Shown here in pieces: positions 11,401-22,900 of a DNA stretch of 64,000 bases (its first letter is position 1; every line of letters begins with the position of its first letter). Origin of the DNA: Pisolithus tinctorius (lineage: Eukaryota > Basidiomycota > Agaricomycetes > Boletales > Pisolithaceae); contig JANFAH010000016.1 of assembly GCA_024663395.1 (NCBI GenBank), positions 620,001 to 684,000 of the forward strand. Reading direction: 5' to 3'. The position numbers and the translations under genes are program-made. The notes below the pieces were generated by a model. The model was not told the origin of the DNA and ran no database searches. It worked only from the letters and a program-made list of their open reading frames with translations.

Positions 11401-14211
11401 GACTGACAAATCACATTTAACTCTCAAAACAATCGTAGCACTCCCTTCTCCCCAGCGGTATCTATCTTCGCTTTGGGATTTCACTCCAGTTTCTCAGCCA
11501 AGGATATTATGCTTGACTCCGCCTGCTGGACATCATTCACAAGACTATGCTGACGAGCGGAAGAGACACAGAATGCCATATTCTCGCTCGCTGCATGCTT
11601 CTGCAGAATATTCCAACATATGAAAGGAAAGTGTCATATCCATGACTCCCGGACTTGGACTCAGCCCAGTCCGGACCCCTAGCCCCTATCTCCGGTCAAG
11701 TCTGGTCCTGGTCCAGCCTAGAAAACCCAAACCCAGCCCTAGATAACTCAACTCCGGCCTGCATAACTCAAGTCCGGTGTTTTACCCCTATCTCCGGTCC
11801 ATTTCGGCCTCCCGGCCTTGCGCTGCTCCACCCCGGTCCTCCTAGGTCTATGTCCGGGTCACCCGGACATAACTCCGGTCTGTTTCCCCTCGTTTGTACT
11901 ATATTTAGTCTAGCCAACATGTTCATCAGACTTTGCTTACTGTACAATCCTGTGTCTGACCCCGGTTATGCCGGTCACCCGGACTTTGGCTATTAGCCTC
12001 TGCATAGCCACTGTGGCTATCCTTGTCTTGCTAATCATCTCACTAATAGCTTATTCACAAGTCCGGCTCTATGTTCATTATCCTGGACCAGCCTCCTGTA
12101 TTTAACCCCTGTACATACTTCGTAGCACCCCAGTCAGAATATCAACTTAGTATTACCCTCAACTCCGTACTACCCCTTGAGACTACTCTATAGCTAAGGC
12201 CGAGCCTTAAGCTATTCCTGGCCCCTGTCCTGGACCTCTCCCCGGCTTGCATAAGGGTACAGCACATAAGCTGAGACCAAGGGAGGTAGATCCAACCCCA
12301 GATTGGCTTCCCCCTGTGCGCACCCCAAGACCGGTCGGTTTCCCACGCTACCGGTCTTATTCCCGCGCTCCCGGCCTTAAGTCTGGTCCTCCGGACTTAG
12401 CCCCTGACCTCCAGCCTTGACTCCGGTCCAACCGGACTTGGCCCCTGTCTCTCGGCCTCAACTTTGGCCACTTGGACTTAAGCCCTGTCTTCCGGCCTTG
12501 ACTCTGGCCACCTGGGCTAACCCCCGTCACCCAGTCTTGAAGCCCGGTCACCCGAGGGTAAACCCGTACTTCACAGAAAGCAGGTGTCATGTGCAAAGGG
12601 TGAGTCCACCTGCCGCAGCAAATTATGAAGTTGTCGTTGGAAAGAAATCTGTTGCTCGGGGCGCCGAGCAGGATGATTAAACCCACCAATGCCCCAGGGA
12701 TCGAGGTGCAGGAACACTGCGCTCAAAAAACTGGGCGAGTTGTCATTCATCAATTCAGAACCTGCTCGACTGACCAGGAACCTCTTCTGTTTTAAAGCAT
12801 GCACCAGTGCACTAGCTTTCATGGCATGCCGCGACCACTCCGAACGATCACCATCAATGTATGCAACTGTCTCAGTCAATGTGGACCAGTCATGAAGCCC
12901 ACTTTCCATACCAGGATCATCATCGTTACACAGGTGGGTGATTTCAATCCCCTGCAGGACACCTGTGTCATCCCCACCAGCAACCAATGCCACCAAATTC
13001 TGTGCACTGAATGTAACTCCACTTTCTGCATACCACTCATTGTTAGAAATCAACCACTCAATCACGGATTTCACTCTAGATCTACTAACAAGAATGGGAG
13101 GAAATTTCTGCAAGGCCTCTACAGTTGGACGAAAAGCCCCCCCTGCAAACACCACACACACCGCCCCACACATATCACTTGGTGATGGGGGAAGCACCTT
13201 CGACAACGATGTCGGATCCTGAGGTAAGAGTGCGACATTCCCTCTGTTGAAATGCTGACTTGCCTCTTCTGGAACACGCCTGCCCCAAAGCCCCCTGGTC
13301 TGATAGTGGTGTGTAATAATCGTAGCTCAACATGCCACAACGAGCATGAGTTCCAATGTTGTGGATGTCTGTATACTTTCCAGAACATCGCGCGGCAGCT
13401 CTGCCTCTCCATAGTATTGAAAATTAGCCATTGTGTCCTTAGGTTGATGGGGCGTCTTCACCATCAAAGCCTTTCGACAAGGAACACACATCTGCAGCTT
13501 GCCGATATCATCCAAGCACTGCATACCCCGAAGACAAAGAATCGCCCCTTCATATTTCTCTATACTATATGTCCATGGTCGACACCGAGGTGGCAACCAA
13601 TCATTTCTCAGTACATAGAGCATTTCAGATGTCGGAACAATATCTGCAAGATCATGACATCGAACCAGCTGCATGCAAATGGCACAAATGTCTTCACCAA
13701 GATGCTCCAGTGTTAACTTATTCTGCCAATCACAGATGATGTCAAACTTATCACCCAGTGACCGTATTGGTGGATAAATCTGTGGCAGCTCGCACTTCTC
13801 CATAGCTGGTCTCGGTCGCCCCATCTGCACAATGTCTCTGTGTGCACTCCCAACATTTGCGAGGTTCCTCTCTAGTGCGATCAGCGGTTCATGAAGCCGA
13901 AGAGCGTCAATGCACATTGCACGGCGCAGATTACTATTCAATACGATGGTGTGATGTCCCGCGATAGCCCTGAGGTCCTTTAAATTAAAGAACGGGTACT
14001 GTTCCACCAGCTCCCACGTCGAGCTACAATGACATACCAACAACGGCCCTGTGGGGTACAACAACCCGACAGTAAAATCCTCATGCACAGCAATGCGCTC
14101 AAACGCATACTCTCGACGTAGAAACTCATAGCCAATCGCACCATCATCACTGGTACCCACAGCATCGACACACAAGCAGCGAACGCCACCATCCATGATT
14201 TTCAAGCACAC
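8408..14211 (-). pseudogene. Helitron Rep-helicase (HUH replication initiator + Pif1-like helicase), inactivated
   Basis: Rolling-circle transposase of a fungal Helitron. In order on the minus strand: a Cys-pair region (ICAICMQL, CVPCRKAL; 13.4-13.8 kb), the Helitron N-domain block LDPWGIGGFNHPARR (about 12.65 kb), the HUH nuclease segment FFLTLNPHDL and GTLHCHMLLW (His-x-His; about 11.05-11.35 kb), then a Pif1-type helicase with Walker A GISGSGKS (about 9.9 kb), Walker B LVLDEVSM (about 9.64 kb) and the C-terminal motif block IMLSCARSLTNLAIL (about 8.6 kb). The frame is broken by TGA codons at 13327-13329, 11481-11483, 11424-11426, 10709-10711 and 9407-9409, each one transition from CGA or TGG. 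There is a frameshift near 10973, and a solo LTR is inserted at 11632-12575. Element ends (5' TC, 3' hairpin plus CTRR) were not located. It cannot encode an active protein as it stands. Confidence 0.93.
11632..12575 (+). mobile_element. Solo LTR (944 bp) with 5-bp target duplication GAAAG
   Basis: The block starts TGTCATATCC and ends ACTTCACA, giving TG...CA ends, and is flanked on both sides by GAAAG (11627-11631 and 12576-12580). Taking out the block plus one GAAAG rejoins the Helitron frame exactly, with no gain or loss of phase, across the conserved FAHDTC / FICWNIL region. That proves insertion into a once-continuous gene. No internal retrotransposon domain remains, so it is a solo LTR from LTR-LTR recombination. 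Repeated CCGG and CTCCGG words and a TATTTAA box at about 12108 (plus strand) support the LTR orientation. It inserted after the Helitron. Confidence 0.92.
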
Positions 14212-14730
14212 ACCCGACTATGTGCTTCCAGGTAGTCTGCACAACGATGCGTAACATAAGAAGTGCAAACCCCAAAAGTACCCAAGCCCAACCCCAAAGG
14301 TAACCAACACACATGACCGGCACTCCCGGTCCGGTATGATCAGTGGTCACAAAGAGTTTACAGACCTGGGCCTGACGGCATCCAGGAAAAAAGAAAAAGA
14401 ACCAGACTGTGAGACTGTGATAATCAAAGACTGCAAATGAAAGACTGTGACAAGCCCTCATTGAGGCACTCCCAGACAACCTGTCAAGTTCAGGGTGTCT
14501 GGGTTGAGGCCAGACTGGAGACCAAAGTGGGCACGAGGCTGAGGGATCACATAATGTACCTACTTTGTACCGTATCATACGACCAAACAAGGTTGACAAT
14601 CGGCCATGTTGCACAGACCGGCTAAAGTCGAGCCCACCTCTGAGTTGTCATCGTGTCACACAGCATAGCCATGATCATTGGATGTCACCGTACTGCAAAG
14701 TGTGGCTGAGGGGTTACTACTATATACATC
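14212..14730. other. Helitron upstream flank, no gene recognised
   Basis: About 500 bp between the first recognised Helitron coding block and the tandem repeat. The Helitron 5' leader and start codon should lie here, but the 5' TC terminus cannot be placed. Open frames on the minus strand (14147-14614) are short and lack motifs. Confidence 0.3.
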
Positions 14731-16250
14731 TTGCCTGGATAATCCTGGCATGGATTCTGGCAAGTTGGGAAAGGTCTGGTACTAACCTGGTCTGGGCTCA
14801 CTGGCATGAGCCCAGCATGTGTCAGCAATTGCCAGTGGGTCAGAAGGCATTCCACTGTAATTCTATTGGTTTGGTATGAATGCTGTGCTAATTCCAGTAA
14901 GCTGGGACAAATGCCGGGATAATGCCAATAAGCCAGGAAACATACTGGTCTTATGCTAGTGGGCTGGCACAGATGCCAAGGTGGTGATGGTCAGTTTGCA
15001 TGGATGCTGAGCTAATTCCAGTTGGCCAGTATGGATGACAGCAACCACACTATTTCCAGCGGGTCGGAAGGCATACCAATGTACATCCATTGGGCCGGTA
15101 TGAGTTATGGCAATTTCTAGTATGCCGGGTCACATACCAGCCTTATGCAAGTGGGCTGTGACAGGTGCCTGGATTATGGTGGGTAGTTGGAATATATGTC
15201 TAGCCAGCTTTCATGCCGGGAATAGTAAGCCAGGACCCATACCGGTATAGTGCAAATATGGCAGAATAGAGGATAAGCTGGTGTTGGTGTGTGGGCATGG
15301 ATGCTCATCTAATTCCAGGTGGGCCAGATGGATCACAGCCTCCAGGATATTTGCAGTGGTTCGGAAAGCACACTAGTGGGGTGCTATTCGGCCGGTATGG
15401 CTTCCCTGACATTTCCAGTTAGCTGGGCCAGATCCCATGTTATTGCCAGTGAGCCAGGATATCTACCTGGCTGAATCTAGGGGACCGGCAGGGGGCCAAG
15501 GCCGGTGCCAGTTGGTTGGCATCAATTCCTAACTAACTCCAGTTGGCTGGAATGGATCACAACCTCCAGGCTATTTACAGTGGTTCAGAAGGCATTCCAG
15601 TGGGACGGTATTGGGCCGGTATATGTTCCAGCCAAATCCAGTCAGCCGGGTCAAATTCCCAGTTGTTGAACATGACCCGGGACACATACCGGCCACATTA
15701 TAGTGGGCCAGCACAGGTTCAGGGCTGTTGGCAGTTGTTTGGCATCAATTCTGGACCAACTCCAGTTGGCCAGGATGGATGAGACCCTCCAGGAGATTTA
15801 CAGTGGTTCAGAAGGCACTCCAGTGGGATTCTATTGTGCCGGTATATGTTCCGGCCAAATCCAGTCAGCCAGATCAAATTTCCAGTTGTTTATCATGACC
15901 CAGGATACCTACCGGCCACAATGTAGTGGGCCGGCACAGGTCTAGGGCTGGTGGCAGTTGTTTGGCATCAGTTCTGAACCAATTCCAGTTGGCCGGGATG
16001 GATGACACCCTCCAGGCTATTTACAGTGGTTCAGAAGGCACTCCAGTGGGATTCTATTGGGCCAGTATATGTTCCGGCAAAGTCTAGTCAGCCGGGCCAA
16101 ATTCCCAATTGGTGACTGTAACCTGGGACACATACCAGCCTTATGCTAAGGGACCGGGACAGATGCCCAGCCTATGGTGGTTGATTGGCATGGATGCCCA
16201 GTTAAGGCCACTTGATGTTACTGGTTTAGATGATGGGCTAGTCTTTTGGC
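14730..16250. repeat. Tandem satellite, unit about 224 bp, five or more diverged copies
   Basis: The core AGTTGGCC-GGATGGAT...CTCCAGG-TATTTACAGTGGTTCAGAAGGCA...CCAGTGGG recurs at about 15540, 15763 and 15987 (spacing 223-224 bp), with diverged copies at about 15018 and 15316. Each unit also carries TATGTTCCGGCCAA and GGGCCGGCACAGG words. The copies nearest the centre are most alike, as expected from unequal crossing-over. ORFs across the array are artefacts of the repeat. Confidence 0.85.
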
Positions 16251-16839
16251 ATCCCCTGGTGAATGCATGAGCCATACAAGTAGTGTCACATATATTTTGG
16301 CTGGGCTGGGAAGCTATTGTCTATGGGGCTGATATATCAGTGGCCCGTGTAATAAGGCTTGGCTGGACCTGCAGTGTTCTGTTTGGAACGGTGGGAGCAT
16401 ATATCAGTGTGCCATGTGCATCGGCCTCAGCCCAAATTGGAGTGCCCATGTACTATGGAGGGCTTATAGTCCATTGTACCGTGACCTTGGAGTGGGCCCA
16501 GATATTGTGATCCCGTAGGACAGGCTGGACGAATACTCCAGTGTTTCATGGTGTACGGGAGGCCCATGATACAGTGTCCCATCTGTCTCGAGTCAGCCCA
16601 TGTATTATGATCACCAATCCATGTGTTCTGGCACATATGCCATGGTCTCGTGCACAACAAGCAAGCCAATCTCCCAGTGTTCTGTCTGACTGGATTCAGC
16701 TCGAGTTGAAGTGTTCCACCAATTACGGGCCAGCCCTAGTCGGACTTTGGGAGAGGTATATGGCAAATAACTTGGCTTGGGATGGCATATAATATCCATA
16801 GAACCACCTTTACATGGACCCCCTATTGTATAAGTGTAG
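16251..16839. other. TET/JBP downstream flank, no gene recognised
   Basis: Unique-looking sequence with short overlapping frames on both strands and no recognisable motif. The TET/JBP C-terminus or 3' UTR, and possibly a transposon end, may fall here. Confidence 0.3.
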
Positions 16840-18000
16840 GTTATATGGAAGGTCCCACCGGACCTGCAGGCATCAACCAAGTCCAGACATTCTGAACTCT
16901 CATCCAATCCCCACGGGGTATCCCTATCCAGTTGTGTATGTTGTCCCTCATGTAGTAGGCAAAGCAACATCGGTTCCCACCCACAGAACTAACCCCATGT
17001 CGAAGAAGCCTGGCCAGAAAATGCAACTACAGTGCCGGGGTTGTAAAGGAACTGAAGGCCAAGCATGGGGATATCCAATACACAATCTTCATAATCGCCA
17101 ACCATGACCAGCATGTCATACCAATCGGACCGTGAGTGTGGGTCCCGGTGAAAGGGTGTGGTCCAGGTTAGAGATTACGGAGACATTAGTAAAAACCGAC
17201 GGCCAGTGCTGCAAGGCATCCTGCATATCTTGGTTATGCTGACTTGACCATGTGTCCAATGACTGCATGGCTTGCCTTCCAGCCTCATACAGGCCTGGGT
17301 GCATAATCGAAAGTGCACCGGAGAGGATGGCAGCCAGGAGGTAAGACCGCTGGGACCATTCACAACTGGCATCCATCCGTAGGTCAGCGGAAACTGACAG
17401 GGCAAAGTTCAGGGTCTGGATGCCACTTGAGAGACATACCCCTGAGGTAATATAGCCATACCATATGCCCCTGTTGGTGCCTGGCCGGGGAAAACTCCAG
17501 GCACCCTGGTGACTGTGAAGTGTGATTGAAATATTCAGCATTTTTCCTGCCAGGAGCCACTTGTCATACTCTTGGACATTGTGTGGTGAAGGGGGTCCAG
17601 AGTGGCAAGCATGTGTGTCTGCAGGGATGCCTGAATAATATAGAGTGTAAAGGAAATGTTCAAACTGACTTGCAAATCATTGGTGATGGCGCCAGGAAGG
17701 TACCACAATGCAATGGTATTGCCGGTACCGAGGATTACCGTAGGTTCATCCACAAAGCCGGTGAGACTTGATGGATGTGCCTGCCAGGTGGCCTGCCTCC
17801 CGGGTTTCATCAACCCCCAATTCCATAGCTGAAAGACGCTCAGAAAGCCAGGATCAGATCGATGCCACTTTGCTCTGCAATACAATTTAGATTTGATTTT
17901 ACATTCAGCCGGGACATCAGCTTACTTCTATTATTGTATGCTGCATGCATGCTGGCCACTATCTGATTCATAGCGACAATGCTGTGTGTTGGAATCTGGA
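16840..18000 (-). pseudogene. TET/JBP-family 2OG-Fe(II) dioxygenase, frameshifted
   Basis: Family role: oxidation of 5-methylcytosine in DNA. On the minus strand I read, in order, KWHRSDPGFLSVFQLW, a block TIALWYLPGAI, WSQRSYLLAAIL and HPGLYEAG, WPSVFTNVSVISN, the iron-binding HRD triad (HRDPHSRSDWYDML, about 17125-17165), IPMLGLQFLYNPGTVVAFSG, the distal His in LLRHGV (about 17000), and RCCFAYYMRDNIH with the Arg expected to bind 2-oxoglutarate. An intron with donor GTAAGC (about 17935) and acceptor near 17878 joins the first exons in phase, and GTCAGT...ATTCAG about 17630-17672 is a second. One extra base just before HRD and another before LLRHGV shift the frame, and a third break lies near 17590. 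All active-site residues survive, but not in one frame. It sits beside a KDZ transposase on the same strand, a known basidiomycete association. Confidence 0.87.
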
Positions 18001-18264
18001 GTGGAGGATCTGGTTTGGGGGCATTCAGGTCCTGGGAAGGTTTGACTGGAGAATTCCTGGCACATATAGTGTGTAATATCCCAGGGTGGCGCTGTGATTT
18101 ATTGCCATTAAGATCAGGAAGACGAATATAGCGAGCATGGTGTTGATGATGGGTAATCTGGTAGCTGTAGTGTGTAGTATTGAACCGTGGCTATGTATGC
18201 CGGTGTTTTCCGGACCATAGTGAAGCTGCCATGGTTACATGGCGTTGGTAAATTACCATTCAAG

Positions 18265-18800
18265 CCTTCAAAAACAGGTGCCACTATGGTGGCATAGTAC
18301 CTCCAGCTTCCACATATTATTCCAGCATGGTATGGGTACCAAGATAGAGGCGATAGATGGTGAGTTCTGCTATGGCTCCGGTGCTAGCTACACTTCTGAC
18401 CACACCTGGTTCCATTTCATGGTGTTCATGTTCCTTTATACACCATGCCAAAGCATTAGATGATGGACCGGGGCCTTTCAACCTAATTTTGTATTCCACA
18501 GCCATTGAGAAAACATGATGCAGCCTTTTCTAGCACAGGTCCGGCAGTCCCTGGTAATGCACAGATACAATGTTCTACTACAGGGTCTGGCACTAGCTAC
18601 ACTTCCTACCACAGCTGGTCATATTTCAGCATGTGGACCTTTCATTATACACTGTCCACAAGCATTGGATGATAGCCTGGGGCCTTTCCAACTAATTGCC
18701 TATTCCACAGCCATTGAGAAAATGCAACATGGCCTTTCCCAGTACAGGTCCAGCAGTGCTGGTAATGCATAGATACACTACGGTCGCATCATCAGCATTG
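18265..18800. repeat. Tandem duplication, unit about 208 bp, about 2.5 copies
   Basis: CACAGCCATTGAG occurs at about 18498 and again at about 18706. The preceding words (CTAGCTACACTTC, AAGCATT-GATGAT-G, GGGGCCTTTC) recur at the same spacing, including once more to the left from about 18375. The ORFs on this stretch differ between copies, so it is not a coding repeat. It separates the TET/JBP gene from the region leading to the KDZ gene. Confidence 0.75.
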
Positions 18801-18999
18801 TTCAGATTGATATCCAGCCACTTGGCTCATGATAACTGCTGCGCCGGGATAGGCCACTTGCTATTCTGGCCTCCCAGGATGTGATTATTGATGATCTCTT
18901 ATCTTGCAGTTATCACATGTGTCAGCCACATTGCTATGTAATAACATTTTCACCTGATCCAACTCTACTCCGAATCACCATGGATGTCAGGACCGCTAA

Positions 19000-19573
19000 T
19001 CTATCCTACCTCTCCATGATAATCCAATACATCGGTGTCCTGATTTAGACGGTTCACATATGCTTTGCAGCAGGCCAACAACCCAAGTGATCGACTGCCA
19101 GATGACTGGTATCAGCAGGTTCAGGTGGAAACAGTGAGTTTGTCGAAATGGATGCTGGTTTGCTGTGTCACAGACTTTTCCACAGCATATATTGAAGCAG
19201 GCCCTGGCTACCTGCAACACATATGGGACAATCATGAAGGTCCCACATGTTGCCAATGAACTGCTTTGGTGGATGGCCGTACAAAATATGGGAGAGACCG
19301 CCCTGCTGGCACACATCATGGAGTTGAATGTGCTGCAGGTCAAAAGAGGAGAGGTGAGACGTATGATCCACACCTGGTCCTATGCCACATACCTGGTGGA
19401 CAAGGGACCCTACCCATCTGGATGGGTATGATCGTCGGTCATTGGAGGAAGTTTTGCAGGAGGCCAAGGAATTCTTTGTTGGGGTTGAGGTGCGCATGTG
19501 GTCATTTTTCGATCATTCCATTGAATCCATCTGTGCCATAGGAAGGAAAAGAGAGTCTCCCACTGCTGTGTGA
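19000..19573 (+). pseudogene. Unknown gene remnant, convergent with KDZ
   Basis: A plus-strand reading gives a continuous, protein-like sequence over two frames. A first block (DDWYQQVQ, about 19100) joins, across a likely intron with acceptor at about 19178, to VPHVANELLWWMAVQN, ALLAHIMEL and VDKGPYPSGW. After one extra G near 19426 it continues as YDRRSLEEVLQEAKEFF and MWSFFDHSIESI, ending at 19573. Hydrophobic and charged residues alternate as in a helical protein. I recognise no family. It may be an accessory gene of the KDZ element or an unrelated decayed gene. Confidence 0.4.
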
Positions 19574-19989
19574 CATGGACCGGATGCCATCAGACAGCAT
19601 CGGCCAGGATGATTGAAAGCTGTGACGAGATGATCCATCAGGAGGAGGAGGAGATTTGCCGGCTCCATGGTGTGATGGAATTCTGCAGTGAACAGGCTCA
19701 CCCTTTTTGACAGCCTTGGACAAGTACAGGACCAGCTTGAGGACTTCCGAGTCAATTCAGTTACCCAGCCAGGAGCCAGCAATAAGTAGGGTGCTGTCCT
19801 CATTACACATCTCATTAGAATCTTGATATGTAATTTCCCTGGTTTCATACTATCTAGAGATATATGCACATTACTCTGCCAATTCCTATCTTGAAGTACA
19901 TCCTAGTGTTCCTGCTAAATCCCGATACATCTGGGACTGCCTAGCCGAATAACATGCGAAACCAGGTATTGCCCACTGCCAATGCCTCC

Positions 19990-22900
19990 ATATGCCGGCC
20001 TCTCCAGAATTTCTCCTTGTGTAAGAAGAATTTCTGTGTCCACCCAGTCTCCAGTGTGAGTAACTCTAGCTCTTCTTCCCAGCGATCCCATAGCGCTTTT
20101 GTACGCAGCCAGTTGACTTGATAAACTGTGATAATTCAGTCAGTATTTCACACAAGCCCAATTGATCTGCCTACATTCCGACATCCTGTCATTCATGGCA
20201 GAATCCTGGGGAAGGTCCACGGTCCAAAACCAGGCCAGAGTGTCATTGCGATGACCTCTTGCATTTGGGTCTGCAATTGTGGCACTCACAGTCAGGTCTG
20301 CCCTATTCAATTCTTGGTATTTGCCAAGAATGTCCTCCCCAGCCCCCAGTGCAATAAGTTGCTTTCGGCACTGGCGATAGATGGTGGCATGCCGCTGAAC
20401 CATTGCCTCTGCATTGGATATCTGGCCCCATGCCTGGGTTGTCATTTTGTAGTTCCCTCCTTTCCGGACATCTGTACGAAATATCACTGGCCTTGTCCAC
20501 GAGGGCCAGATGCAATTCATGCAATGCATCATTTGCCTGGCCCTGTCTCAGATGTATTTCCTGTTCCACAAGACTGCCTGAGGCCCATGTCATGGAAATA
20601 CTGTGCTCCGATATATGATGGCAGTGGAACATCGCTGACCTCCTGGTGACCAGGATGATCAGGGAGGAACGGATCATCAGTTTCATCATTACTGTCCCTG
20701 TCGAGTGGGGCTATACTTCTGGGCCTTTGCCTGGGGTTAACTTGCCAGTCATTTCCGATGAACTGGGCTGCTCCATGTACTAGTGCATCAATCTGTGATT
20801 GCAACCGGTCTTGCATGGCGCGAAATTGACAACCAGTCTGCCTCTGTTGCCCTGGCGTCCATATGTTGTGTATCCATAGCAAGCACTATTTGAGCCTGCT
20901 CAACCTTTAATGCCCTGTGCAATCCAAGTAGCTGAACCGCGTGAGCTGCTGAATGAATGGTCCTTATGGATTAGGTCAATCTCAATGGCTTTCATGGTGG
21001 GTGCTACCATGATGTATGTAAGTTATGGGACAGATGATACAGTTGGCCCCCTTACCCTTCTCCAGCCGGACTTCATATATGTCCATGGCCTGCAGAGTAT
21101 TCCACCAGCATGACTGCACCACAAGTTCTTGTTCCACCCATAACTGACGCAAGCCATCCGGTACCTTGCTATCCAACTCAGTTGAATTTATCTTGGATTG
21201 TTGCTAATGACTGCTTGGCAACCTTGAACTTCCAGTTTCAATGCCGATGCTATGTGCAAGTAATTAAGCAGGTGGTCAACCAGGTACTGTGATGACATAC
21301 GCATCCATATCATTTTGAGGAAGTTACTATCATTCATTTGGAAGTCCAGCAACTCCTGACGATGTGCTGTCGCCATTCCCCGGGCTGATGGTGAGATTAT
21401 GTTGAGAGAAGACCAGAGGGTCTCCATGATTTCACCATCCACCCGGAATAAAGTTTGGAGCATATCTGGCGAAGCACTCTGTCTGATGGCCATGGACATG
21501 CCATAGTCCAATGCTGGGCTGAATCTGTAATCCGGAAGGCAGAGAGAGATATCTATTTTCCTCAAGCCGGCAGGCCAAGTTCTTGCTATACTGACAATTG
21601 ATGTCATAAAAGGTTATGACCGGTTGCCGGGGGTCCAATCCATGGTGCATGGCATGGACCAGAGCATAATCCATATTGACCTGCCTGCTATATTGTTAGT
21701 CATGACCAGGGACTATGAATTGGTGCGTACTGCTCTCCCTTCTGAAAGTCGACCATTGCATGAGGTACAAAACAGCCATGCCTCGCACAGGCACATCCAC
21801 CAATCCTGGTCGATTCCAACTTATTCCTTTGTGCATTTGCTTGATTAACAGCCTGGTGGTTATTGCAGTCAGATTTCTGCACGACGCAATCAGTCTGGTG
21901 CGTTTGGAGATATCATGGCGCACCAACTTCTATTCTATTTACGGTCCCAGTCAAATATTCCTTGTATGGAGCTGATGTGACCATGAAGCCATTTCCATCC
22001 ATGAGCCAGACCTCTTCGGCAGCATTCTTGGGCAGCATATGCTCGGCCTTGAAGTTGCCGTCCATCACAAAGGTCCTAGCAAACCACCAGCTACACAAGT
22101 CAGGCTAACAATGCCTTTGAAACAATGAATAGAATACGGACTCAGAGAGAGCGATATCCTGATCCGGTACATTGATCCCTGGCTGGGGACAGGCAGGGCA
22201 GAAGAGGACAAGTTCACCAGGCCCTGGGGATCAGGCGACTGTTGATGGAATCCCTGCCATTTCAACAGCTTTAGGAGCCTCCACATTCTCGACACCCTGA
22301 GCAATTCCCTATACCTATTCTTCGACCAGCATGAGCGATGTGGCATATGGTAGGCCAGGGGTGATCGCACTCACCTGGCACTAGGTGAGGAAATGCGCTT
22401 GAGGTGACTCTCTGAAGTTTGCTATAATAGTTCATGGCGGAGGTTCCACATTCAACATTGTCCCTGATGAAGTCATCCAGCACCTGAAAGTGAAAGCTGT
22501 CCTTGGTGCCTTAGTCGTAGCCAGGAATAGGCCGGCCATGGTAAGCTGAAGATGTGAATCCTCAGACCCAGGGCAGTTGCAATACTGCACATTGCAAAAG
22601 TGCACACTGCCAGTGTCCACAACTGTCAGATAGTTTCTATCATCCAGTGGGTTGAGATGTGCCAGTCGTTGACTCTCCTCGATGTCCTCCCACTCATCAT
22701 CTACATGGCTGGCAGCATCCTCCCAAGAACCTTCTCCTGCCAGGGCATGGTGCTCCGGCATGGCCCAAGTGTAGCACCAAACCAACCTACGATATCAGTC
22801 ATCACAGATGATGGGTTGAAACTGGAACTCACCAGCCATAGAGTGAAGTCTTCAAAGAATCTTCCATTCCATTTTTGTACCCGATGGAACGGTCTGAGCT

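Noticed and set aside
15543..15945. Short plus-strand ORFs in the 224-bp satellite.
   Set aside because: They repeat with the satellite unit and differ in frame between copies.
17040..17160. The frame change before the TET HRD motif as an intron.
   Set aside because: There is no GT donor or AG acceptor close enough, and the bases on both sides encode conserved residues with only one extra base, so an indel is the better reading.
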